A stretch of DNA of 5,239 bases from Gammaproteobacteria bacterium (GTDB lineage Bacteria > Pseudomonadota > Gammaproteobacteria > Burkholderiales > Burkholderiaceae_E), in assembly GCA_030425615.1 (NCBI GenBank), contig JAUIAI010000259.1, forward strand, positions 1 through 5,239, read 5' to 3'. Every line of letters starts with the position of its first letter. The stretch's first letter is position 1. Shown here piece after piece: positions 1 to 5,239 of this stretch. The notes beneath the pieces are model-generated. The model saw only the letters and a program-made list of their open reading frames with translations, did no database searches and was not told the DNA's origin. A program made the position numbers and the translations under genes.

Positions 1-1064
1 GCGTGTCGCTTCTGCGGTCGCGCCTTCGTTTCCTCGGAGATCTGCAGGATCCCCCGGATCTCGGTGAGCAGGCCGACGACCACGAGCGGATCGCGGAAAC
101 GTTCGATCCGGGCCTCGAGGCCGCAGTGGCCCGGTTCCAGGCACGGCACGGCCTCGAGGTCGACGGCCTCGTCGGCCGGAACACGCTTGCCGAACTGAAC
201 ACCCCGCTGCGCGCGCGCATCGCCAGTGTCGAGATGAGCCTGGAACGTCTTCGCTGGCTGCCCCGCGAAACGGGCGCTCTCGTGCTCGTGAACGTACCCG
301 AGTTCCGCCTCGACGCGGGGCTCGGCCCCGACGCCGTCGACCTGCAGAGCCGCGTCGTCGTAGGCCGCTCGGGGCAATCGGAGACACCTTTGTTCCAGGG
401 CCGTCTCACCCGCCTCGAGCTCAATCCCTACTGGAACGTGCCGCACGGCATCATGCGTGACGAGATCCTGCCCAGATTGCGGAAAGATCCAGACCTTCTG
501 CGTCGCAAACGCATGGAGATCGTGAGGGCCGGCGGAGTGATCACGCAGCAGGCCGATGCTGCGGTTATCCAGGAGCTGCGCCGTGGTCGAGCGCGTCTGC
601 GCCAGCTTCCCGGCCCGGGCAATGCGCTCGGACGCATCAAGTTCGTGCTCCCCAACCATCGGGCGATCTTCCTGCACGATACGAGCCAGCCCCAGCTCTT
701 CTCGCGAACGAGGCGTGACTTCAGCCATGGTTGCGTTCGCGTCGAACAGCCGGTCGCCCTGGCCAAGCTGCTGCTGCGCGGCGAGACCCGCTGGGACGAA
801 GCGCGTGTGGACGCGGCGCTCGCCAGTGGTGAACGCATCGTCATCCGACCCCGCACGAACGTGACGGTCGCACTGACCTACATGACCGCGACCGTCGACG
901 GGAACGGCATGCTTCGCTTCCACCCGGACATCTACGGAGTGGACGAGCGCACGAGAGAACGGGTTGCCCGCTGGCAATCGCACCCGCCCGCGGGGCCGGA
1001 CACCGAACGTCGGCTGGCCCGGGGCTGGATTCGCGCGCTGACGACGCCGGGCAGCGCCGCCTGA
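1..1064 (+). CDS. L,D-transpeptidase, YcbB/LdtD type (5'-truncated by window edge)
   Basis: Periplasmic enzyme that forms 3-3 (meso-DAP to meso-DAP) peptidoglycan crosslinks. The frame is open to the left edge; GTG at 3 is probably only an internal valine, because YcbB proteins are usually about 500-600 residues and carry a signal and an N-terminal domain before what is seen here. Counting from position 3: residues ~1-67 form a peptidoglycan-binding repeat (AVARFQARHGLEVDG, then TLAELN), ~93-270 the YkuD catalytic domain. The signature is complete: His225, then S-H-G-C-V-R with catalytic Cys244 (codon 732-734). The NPYWNVP motif near residue 141-147 and the post-catalytic LTYMTATVD...FHPDIYG block are typical of the YcbB branch rather than the short ErfK/YbiS branch. 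It ends at TGA, convergent with the MepK-like gene. In E. coli, ycbB and ycbK are also neighbours, but on the same strand. Confidence 0.95.
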   Translation, partial: VSLLRSRLRFLGDLQDPPDLGEQADDHERIAETFDPGLEAAVARFQARHGLEVDGLVGRNTLAELNTPLRARIASVEMSLERLRWLPRETGALVLVNVPEFRLDAGLGPDAVDLQSRVVVGRSGQSETPLFQGRLTRLELNPYWNVPHGIMRDEILPRLRKDPDLLRRKRMEIVRAGGVITQQADAAVIQELRRGRARLRQLPGPGNALGRIKFVLPNHRAIFLHDTSQPQLFSRTRRDFSHGCVRVEQPVALAKLLLRGETRWDEARVDAALASGERIVIRPRTNVTVALTYMTATVDGNGMLRFHPDIYGVDERTRERVARWQSHPPAGPDTERRLARGWIRALTTPGSAA

Positions 1065-1118
1065 GCCGGAACCGGTACGGCCCGGGGTGGCGCGGACTTC
1101 AGGCTATACGGCTGCCGC

Positions 1119-1670
1119 CTACCAGTGACGAACGCGCCCGGTATCGAAATGCAGGAAGTTGCTGCGGCTGTAGTAGCCGACACCGCCCGCCCTGAGATCG
1201 AGCGCGGCGTCACGCACGTCACGAAGCGAGACTTCCGGTAGCCGGATATCGATGGCCTGGCCTGTCAGGTGCAGGCTCTGACGGGCCACCTTCTTGCCGC
1301 GCTCGCGAAGCATCTTGTTGGTGGCCGGCGAGCGGTAGGCAGAGATCACGTGGATCGGCTGCCCCGGCACCTCGAGCGACTCGGTGAGCGTCATGAGGTG
1401 CTCGATCAGGCTCGGGTCCATCTTGCCGACCTGGCCGTTGTAGTGATCCCGCAGGAAATAATTGAAGCCGCGCACGATATCGCCCGAGGGCGTCTCGCCA
1501 CGGCGCAGCGCGACCTCGAAGGCCTCGTGCGTGTGCAGGTTGAAGAGGCGCATCCGGCGGGCGCGCGCCGGAACCACGCCGTGCGCGGCAGCCTGCGCCA
1601 GGGGGCTGACCAGAGCCGCTCCGAGGCCGGCACCGGCGGAAGTGAGGATCTTGCGTCGGGTGAACATCAT
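1119..1670 (-). CDS. mepK: MepK/YcbK-type (DUF882, M15-like) murein endopeptidase, Tat-exported
   Basis: Zinc-dependent periplasmic endopeptidase family; E. coli MepK cleaves peptidoglycan crosslinks, with preference for the 3-3 bonds made by L,D-transpeptidases. The product has 183 residues, about the same as E. coli MepK. The N-terminus is a twin-arginine signal (TRRKILT at 4-10, Ala/Gly/Leu-rich core, likely cleavage after LAQA near 24-27). Family landmarks: NLHTHE at 44-49, FNYFLRDH at 69-76, ISAYRS at 109-114. The metal-ligand pattern is intact: His134 and Asp141 in SLHLTGQAID, and His174 in NFLHFDTG; the C-terminus is RHW, as in the family. Start: two consecutive ATGs (1670 and 1667) with an in-frame TAA just upstream, so the N-terminus is fixed within one residue. 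No strong Shine-Dalgarno is visible. It lies 233 nt downstream of the Hfq-like gene and converges on the transpeptidase. The symbol is by family; orthology is not proven. Confidence 0.93.
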   Translation of the reverse strand: MMFTRRKILTSAGAGLGAALVSPLAQAAAHGVVPARARRMRLFNLHTHEAFEVALRRGETPSGDIVRGFNYFLRDHYNGQVGKMDPSLIEHLMTLTESLEVPGQPIHVISAYRSPATNKMLRERGKKVARQSLHLTGQAIDIRLPEVSLRDVRDAALDLRAGGVGYYSRSNFLHFDTGRVRHW

Positions 1671-1903
1671 CGGATAGACACATTACGAAACACGGACGAC
1701 CGCATGGTAGCCGATATGAGCAGGTCCACCCGCGCAAACTGTCCGGAAATCAGCCCTGAACGGGCGGTTCTACCCGACGAAAGGAAGAATTGGTAACAAG
1801 AATCCGTGAAATGTCACACGTTGCGGCAGGCCAGACCGTGGTAACCGGATGTTCGAATCGCCGACGGTGGCCAGAAGGTACCGGCTACCCGGGGTCGCGC
1901 TGG
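1671..1903. other. Intergenic region between Hfq-like and MepK-like genes
   Basis: 233 nt with no supported coding region. It holds the hairpin at 1829-1872, a 12-nt palindrome GTGA-AATG-TCAC at 1806-1817, and one copy of a 12-bp direct repeat at 1892-1903. Local composition is more AT-rich around 1780-1820, as might suit a promoter for the MepK-like gene, but I cannot point to a well-spaced -35/-10 pair. Confidence 0.5.
1829..1872. other. Long interrupted hairpin in the gap between the Hfq-like and MepK-like genes
   Basis: Reading the plus strand, GGCCA (1829-1833) and CCGT (1836-1839) pair with TGGCC (1868-1872) and ACGG (1864-1867), with a 2-nt bulge. Inside, CGG-AT (1846-1850) pairs with AT (1857-1858) and CCG (1861-1863), leaving a 6-nt loop. 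That gives 14 pairs in a 44-nt element. No U-run follows on either strand, so it is not a classical intrinsic terminator. It lies 32 nt after the Hfq-like stop and about 160 nt before the MepK-like start, so it could be a 3' stabilising structure or a regulatory leader. Role is inference. Confidence 0.35.
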
Positions 1904-1922
1904 CTATTCCGGGTCGCGCTGG
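1892..1922. repeat. 12-bp direct repeat spanning the 3' end of the Hfq-like gene
   Basis: GGGTCGCGCTGG occurs at 1892-1903 and again at 1911-1922, a 19-nt offset. The second copy lies inside the last codons of the Hfq-like gene and the first just beyond its TAG stop (1904-1906). It looks like a small local duplication at the gene end. Confidence 0.6.
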
Positions 1923-2332
1923 ATGGTGCGCCGGGTGCGCCGGACCACCTTGACCTCGGGCGCCGCCGCCGGCTTCCTCGGCTCGTACCGCTCCGACGGA
2001 TCCCCAGGAGGGGCCCGCCGCTCGCGCATCGGTGGCCTGCCCGCGCCCTCGTGCGCCCCTTCACGACGCTGCTGGGGTCTGGGTGCGCCCGTGCGTCGGC
2101 CCTTGCCGGCCGGCTGCATCGTACTGACGGTGTGATGGAAGACGAAGCAACTGCCCTGGGGCATGTCCAGCAGCATCGAGAAGCGGTCGAACGAGCGCAC
2201 CCTGCCAACCAGCCGTTGCCCGTTGACGAGAAAGACTTCCAGCATCGCCCGCTCACGGCGCCAGCGGTTCAGGGTGGTGAACTGAATGGGGCCGCTGGGG
2301 CGTTGCGAGTTCTTGGTATCTGCGCCGCTCAT
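1904..2332 (-). CDS. Hfq-like Sm-fold RNA-binding protein with long basic C-terminal tail
   Basis: Probable RNA chaperone; canonical Hfq is a hexameric ring pairing small RNAs with mRNAs in the cytoplasm. From the ATG at 2332 the product has 142 residues. Residues ~17-76 align with E. coli Hfq: LNRWRRER (21-28) keeps N13 and the R16/R17/R19 arginine rim, VFLVNGQRLVG (33-43) and SFDRF..LL (47-55) form Sm1, and VFHHTVST (64-71) matches VYKHAIST of Sm2. Gln8 is kept (Gln17). Differences: Asp9 position is Phe, Lys56 position is His66, Tyr55 position is Phe65, and there is one extra residue before Sm2. Residues ~77-142 are Arg/Pro/Gly-rich and basic, unlike the acidic-tipped E. coli tail. A longer in-frame reading from TTG at 2392 exists but adds 20 residues without family similarity. 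There is no miaA or hflX nearby, so it may be a second, divergent Hfq paralogue. Confidence 0.85.
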   Translation of the reverse strand: MSGADTKNSQRPSGPIQFTTLNRWRRERAMLEVFLVNGQRLVGRVRSFDRFSMLLDMPQGSCFVFHHTVSTMQPAGKGRRTGAPRPQQRREGAHEGAGRPPMRERRAPPGDPSERYEPRKPAAAPEVKVVRRTRRTIQRDPE

Positions 2333-2478
2333 GCGTGCGATGATGCCACATCGACCTCCATACTCGTTCGGCGGGACGTCGCCATTCGGCAACCAGCCAA
2401 CAATTCGAAACCGCGGCCGACGGGCGGCGAAATGCGATGCGCAGCGGACGGACGACGACGATCCCCGGATCCGCGCAT

Positions 2479-4836
2479 TCAGCGGGCGTCTGAAACCGCG
2501 AAATCGATCCGCCGATTGCGCCGACGTCCCTCCTCGGAGCGATTGCTGGCGATGGGCCGGGTCTCTCCGAAACCCTGTACGGACAGCCGGTTCGCGGCGA
2601 CCCCCGCCCCGACGAGGTAATCGCGCGCCACCAGTGCACGCGCCCCCGAGAGCTCGAGATTGCTGGCGTGGTCCCCCACGCTGTCGGTGTGGCCCTGGAC
2701 CACGATGCGCGTGCCGTCGTGCTTGAGAATCAGGCGTGCCAGTTCATCCAGAGCTCGCTGCCCGTTCTCCGTGAGTCTGTCGCGTCCGATCTGGAACTCG
2801 ACCACCTTGCCGTCGAGGAAATCCAGGATCGCGCGCGCCTGCTCGCGTCCTTCCGGCGTCCGCGCCGGCACGGGGTCCGGCGCATCGGGTGGCAGGACCA
2901 TGGACAGGCGGGCACGATTCTCCGACGAGATCTGTGAGTTCAGCGATTCAGGCGTGCTCATGCCGCCCCCGCGCGAGTCCTCGATCATGCCGAGCACCCG
3001 GGTGTCACGTGATTCGGCCGCGGTCGCCCGGGTGGCTGCCGCGATCAGCCGCTCCGTGGCCGACCTGGCCAGCGCCGCGGCTTCGGCCTCTGTGGGGCCT
3101 TCGGACAAAGGTCGGGGCGGCTCCGCATCGTTCATCTCCGCGACGAGGGGTGCCGACGGCTCGGACGGAGACGACCCGGCGAATGCGTTCGCGGTAGGCG
3201 TCGGACCGGTGTCCCCTGGCTGCGCGGTGGCGGTGGGCGTCGTACCGGTATCGCCGGTCTGCACGGTGGCCGTATCCGCGGCAGGCGCGAGCGCGACCGT
3301 CTCGCGCGTGGGATCGACCGTCTCCGGCCGATCGTCGCCAGCGGCCGGGACCTCGACTGAGGCCACCGCCGGTCGCCGTCCTGCCGCGATGACCACGGGC
3401 ACTTCGGCCTGGCCGGAGTCGTCCGCCAAACCTGCCCCGGGGCCGGAACCGGCACCTGCCGTGCCCGCGAGGGTCTGCGCAGGGGCATCGCTCCCCCCGG
3501 CTCGTACCGACTCCTCGCCGCCGAGCGCCTGTCTTGCCACCTCGGCCACGCGAGACGCAGCCTCCTGAAGGCTGCCCAGCGCGCGTCGGGCGAACGATCC
3601 GGCGTCGGCTTGCGACGAACCGGCTCCGTCGCCGACCGCCGAAGGGGGTGTTCCCCCCGTACCGAGGGCCAAGGTCGGTTCATCCCCGCCGGCTGCCGCC
3701 GATACGTCGGTAGATTGCGACTCGCCGGCCGACCGATCCCCAGACTCAGACCGACCCGTGCTCTCCGTTCGCATCGGCTCCAGTGACGCCAGGTTTCTTT
3801 CCGCTCGCGAATCCGTTGCCGGAACGATCGGATCGTTGCCGGAACGCGATCCACCGTCGGTCGCAACGGACTCTGGAGCGTCCGTCTCCCGCGGCGACGT
3901 TCGGGCGGCCTCGGGTTCGGCCTCGGTGATCGCGACCCAGGCACCACGCCCCGACAGATCGTCCGAATGGGGAGCGGCTGCGCCCTGCTCTACCCTGGGA
4001 GTGGCATCCGCGACCAGGGCTCCGTCGCCCGCCGAGGGCCCCGCCTGCGGGACACGTTCCACGTCCGGGTCCCCGGCCAGTTGCTCACGGCGGCCCGGGT
4101 CGGAAGCCTCCGCCGGCGCCTGAACACGTTCCACGTCAGCGGCGGCCAGTGGCATCTGGACCTTTTCCGCGTCAGCGTTGGCCACTGGCGCCTGCGCCTT
4201 TTCTGCGTCGGCGCTGGCTACTGGCGGCTGAACCCGTTCTGCGTCGGCGTTGGCTACTGGCGGCTGCACCTTTTCCATGTCGGAAGCCGCCACCGACTCC
4301 CGCGCCGCCTCTCCGGCGGAGTCTCCGCGGAGGCCCCTGTCCTGGCGTGACACGGCGGCTTCGACGATCGCCGGGCCGGAACGGGCCCCGCCTCCCGCAG
4401 GCTCGCTGACAACGGCGGAAGGGTCGAGAACCCCAGCCCCCGCCGGATCGGGCGGTGTCGGCGCGTCTTCGATCACCGAGACGCCCCCGTCTTCGCCGAC
4501 GTCCACCCGCGCGACGAGACCACGCTGGCCCATGTCGATGCGGGGGACGTCATCCGACCCGGGGGCTCCGGAACCGCGTACGACGATCTCCGAGCTCCCG
4601 GCTGGCACCCGCGGTTCGGGGGCAGCCACCGTCGTCTCGGTGTCCCCACCGGGCTCCGGCCTGGAAGGCCTGAACGACGAGGGCGTCAGGATCCCGGACC
4701 GGTCGATCCAGTCGTGCATGCGGTGGGCCATCGGCGCGAGAGGCTCGGGAGCCGTATCCGGCCGCCAGGCCAGCCAGGCCAGCAGGCCGAACACGACCAG
4801 CAGGAGCAGCGAAAACCCGGAAAGCAGTCGGACCAT
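2479..4836 (-). CDS. Membrane-anchored OmpA-family protein with very long repeat-bearing linker
   Basis: 785 residues. Residues ~5-25 (LLSGFSLLLLVVFGLLAWLAW) are one hydrophobic segment with no obvious signal-peptidase site, suggesting an inner-membrane anchor. Residues ~30-660 are Ala/Pro/Asp/Glu/Ser/Thr-rich and probably disordered, with 12-residue tandem repeats (~185-239), a 13-residue duplicate (~523-548) and two helix-prone stretches (~413-440, ~578-612). Residues ~676-785 are an OmpA-like peptidoglycan-binding domain: GHTDSVG with Asp718 and NLELSGAR with Arg733, a 15-residue spacing equal to Asp271/Arg286 of E. coli OmpA that grip DAP; the closing GRRRNRRIDF is typical. The family role is non-covalent attachment to peptidoglycan; the specific function is unknown. 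The start has only a weak GGGA-like ribosome site, but lies 13 nt after the hydrolase stop, so translational coupling is likely. MotB/Pal-like or spore/division-associated scaffolds are alternatives for the overall role; no beta-barrel or ion-channel motif is seen. Confidence 0.9.
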   Translation of the reverse strand: MVRLLSGFSLLLLVVFGLLAWLAWRPDTAPEPLAPMAHRMHDWIDRSGILTPSSFRPSRPEPGGDTETTVAAPEPRVPAGSSEIVVRGSGAPGSDDVPRIDMGQRGLVARVDVGEDGGVSVIEDAPTPPDPAGAGVLDPSAVVSEPAGGGARSGPAIVEAAVSRQDRGLRGDSAGEAARESVAASDMEKVQPPVANADAERVQPPVASADAEKAQAPVANADAEKVQMPLAAADVERVQAPAEASDPGRREQLAGDPDVERVPQAGPSAGDGALVADATPRVEQGAAAPHSDDLSGRGAWVAITEAEPEAARTSPRETDAPESVATDGGSRSGNDPIVPATDSRAERNLASLEPMRTESTGRSESGDRSAGESQSTDVSAAAGGDEPTLALGTGGTPPSAVGDGAGSSQADAGSFARRALGSLQEAASRVAEVARQALGGEESVRAGGSDAPAQTLAGTAGAGSGPGAGLADDSGQAEVPVVIAAGRRPAVASVEVPAAGDDRPETVDPTRETVALAPAADTATVQTGDTGTTPTATAQPGDTGPTPTANAFAGSSPSEPSAPLVAEMNDAEPPRPLSEGPTEAEAAALARSATERLIAAATRATAAESRDTRVLGMIEDSRGGGMSTPESLNSQISSENRARLSMVLPPDAPDPVPARTPEGREQARAILDFLDGKVVEFQIGRDRLTENGQRALDELARLILKHDGTRIVVQGHTDSVGDHASNLELSGARALVARDYLVGAGVAANRLSVQGFGETRPIASNRSEEGRRRNRRIDFAVSDAR
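3194..3271 (-). repeat. 39-bp imperfect direct duplication
   Basis: Two adjacent units, 3194-3232 and 3233-3271, with matching blocks such as GTxGGCGTCG, ACCGGT and GCxCGGTGGC. They encode two 13-residue copies centred on Q-[TP]-G-D-T-G-[TP]-T-P-T-A in the OmpA-like linker. Unrelated in sequence to the 36-bp repeat, so the linker has been extended by at least two separate duplication events. Confidence 0.8.
3814..3846. repeat. 13-bp direct repeat at 20-bp offset, read in two frames
   Basis: CGTTGCCGGAACG is present at 3814-3826 and 3834-3846 inside the OmpA-like linker. Because the offset is 20 bp, the two copies are translated in different frames (VPAT and RSGN). Both readings suit the low-complexity linker. 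Confidence 0.65.
4120..4290 (-). repeat. 36-bp tandem repeat, four full copies plus a partial fifth
   Basis: Copies start at 4120, 4156, 4192, 4228 and 4264 (plus-strand coordinates); the last is only about two-thirds conserved. Each copy encodes 12 residues of the form A-D-A-E-[KR]-V-Q-x-P-x-A-x in the linker of the OmpA-like protein. Copies at 4192 and 4228 are nearly identical; those at the ends have diverged, and the protein shows further decayed units (DPDVERVP) beyond them. The unit length is a multiple of three, so copy-number change keeps the frame. Confidence 0.9.
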
Positions 4837-4849
4837 CTCGTCCCGGCAC

Positions 4850-5239
4850 CTATTGCGAGGCGAAGGAAGTGCTTAGGAAGGCGATAGCGGCGGCCGCACT
4901 CGCCTGCACGATCGAACTGTGCGTCTCACCCGTGAACGGCGTATAAGTGACCGTATTGCCCGATGCCGACAGCGTGCTGTTCAGGGCCTGAGTGGCCGAC
5001 GGGAACACGGTGGTGTCAGCCGTGCCCTGCAGCAGCAGCACCGGCGCGCCGAGATCTTTCGAGCCCGGCTCGTTGTTCGCCAGGTAGGCGGCCACGGCAG
5101 GCAGATCCTCGACCGTTGAAGGAATCAGAGAATTCACCGAACCGTTCGTGGCGATCGCAGTCTGCACGGCAGCGGTGATCTGCGTGTTCAGGCCGCTCAG
5201 GCATTCGGTCACGAGCGCCTGAGTCAGAAATGCGCCGTC
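4850..5239 (-). CDS. Alpha/beta hydrolase (secreted lipase/esterase-like), C-terminal part
   Basis: Only the C-terminal ~129 residues are in the window; the frame stays open to the right edge, so GTG at 5212 is not taken as the start. The nucleophile elbow (G-x-S-x-G) would lie outside. What is visible is the second half of an alpha/beta hydrolase: strand VLLLQGTAD with the presumed catalytic Asp (codon 5015-5017), followed by T-V-F-P as in the common D-x-x-V-P pattern, then a helix, a strand, and GETHSS with the presumed catalytic His (codon 4919-4921), then a closing helix. The arrangement resembles secretory lipases and prolyl-oligopeptidase-like esterases. Residues are rich in Ala, Ser, Thr and Asn and poor in charge, consistent with an exported enzyme, but the signal peptide cannot be seen. 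It is followed after 13 nt by the OmpA-like gene, so the two probably share an operon. Substrate unknown. Confidence 0.75.
   Translation of the reverse strand, partial: DGAFLTQALVTECLSGLNTQITAAVQTAIATNGSVNSLIPSTVEDLPAVAAYLANNEPGSKDLGAPVLLLQGTADTTVFPSATQALNSTLSASGNTVTYTPFTGETHSSIVQASAAAAIAFLSTSFASQ

Noticed and set aside
1065..1118. Bidirectional terminator between the convergent genes
   Set aside because: Only 3-4 bp stems such as AGGC/GCCT can be drawn, with no U-run on either strand.
1219..1737. 172-codon minus-strand frame overlapping the MepK-like gene
   Set aside because: It is a +1/-1 frame shadow of the MepK-like gene, Arg/Pro/Ala-rich and without motifs.
1799..1875. tRNA-like 3' end: GTTCGAATC at 1851-1859 and GGCCA at 1869-1873
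   Set aside because: The T-stem has two mismatches in five pairs, and no acceptor 5' strand complementary to ACGGTGG lies at the needed distance upstream; no D or anticodon arm could be drawn.
1790..2620. 276-codon plus-strand frame across the Hfq-like gene
   Set aside because: It runs antisense to the Hfq-like gene and both flanking gaps and has no recognisable domain; the minus-strand frame matches the Hfq Sm motifs.
2660..3568. Long plus-strand open frame opposite the OmpA-like gene
   Set aside because: It is the antisense of a GC-rich low-complexity linker plus the OmpA domain; the product has Ala/Ser/Arg-rich composition without motifs, while the minus-strand frame gives a clear conserved domain.
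4120..4290. CRISPR-like regular spacing of repeats
   Set aside because: Units are contiguous without spacers, in-frame within a coding region and multiples of three, so they are coding tandem repeats.

Overview
The window is a GC-rich (clearly above 60% G+C) stretch of bacterial chromosome. Nearly every base is coding. Families and codon use fit a Gram-negative proteobacterium, most likely a high-GC gammaproteobacterium: there is a YcbB-type L,D-transpeptidase beside a YcbK/MepK-type endopeptidase, an Hfq-like Sm protein, and an OmpA-type peptidoglycan-binding domain. The taxonomic call is inference; no rRNA or lineage marker is present. I see no mobile element, CRISPR array or convincing tRNA.

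Layout, left to right. (1) 1-1064, plus strand: C-terminal part of a YcbB/LdtD-like L,D-transpeptidase, cut by the left edge. (2) 1065-1118: 54-nt convergent gap with no convincing terminator. (3) 1119-1670, minus strand: complete Tat-exported DUF882/MepK-type murein endopeptidase. (4) 1671-1903: non-coding gap holding a long interrupted hairpin (1829-1872) and a small palindrome. (5) 1904-2332, minus: divergent Hfq-like RNA-binding protein with a long basic tail. (6) 2333-2478: non-coding gap. (7) 2479-4836, minus: 785-residue membrane-anchored protein with a very long Ala/Pro/Asp/Glu-rich linker, internal tandem repeats and a C-terminal OmpA-like domain. (8) 4850-5239, minus: C-terminal part of a secreted-type alpha/beta hydrolase, cut by the right edge.

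The theme is the cell wall. The transpeptidase makes 3-3 (DAP-DAP) crosslinks, the MepK-type enzyme is of the family that cleaves them, and the OmpA-type domain should hold the long anchored protein to peptidoglycan. The four minus-strand genes run hydrolase, OmpA-like, Hfq-like, MepK-like. The first two are only 13 nt apart and probably co-transcribed; the others are separated by 146 and 233 nt. The most unusual items are the Hfq-like protein, which has changed RNA-pocket residues and a basic tail and sits outside the classical miaA-hfq-hflX setting, and the repeat-bearing OmpA-like protein.
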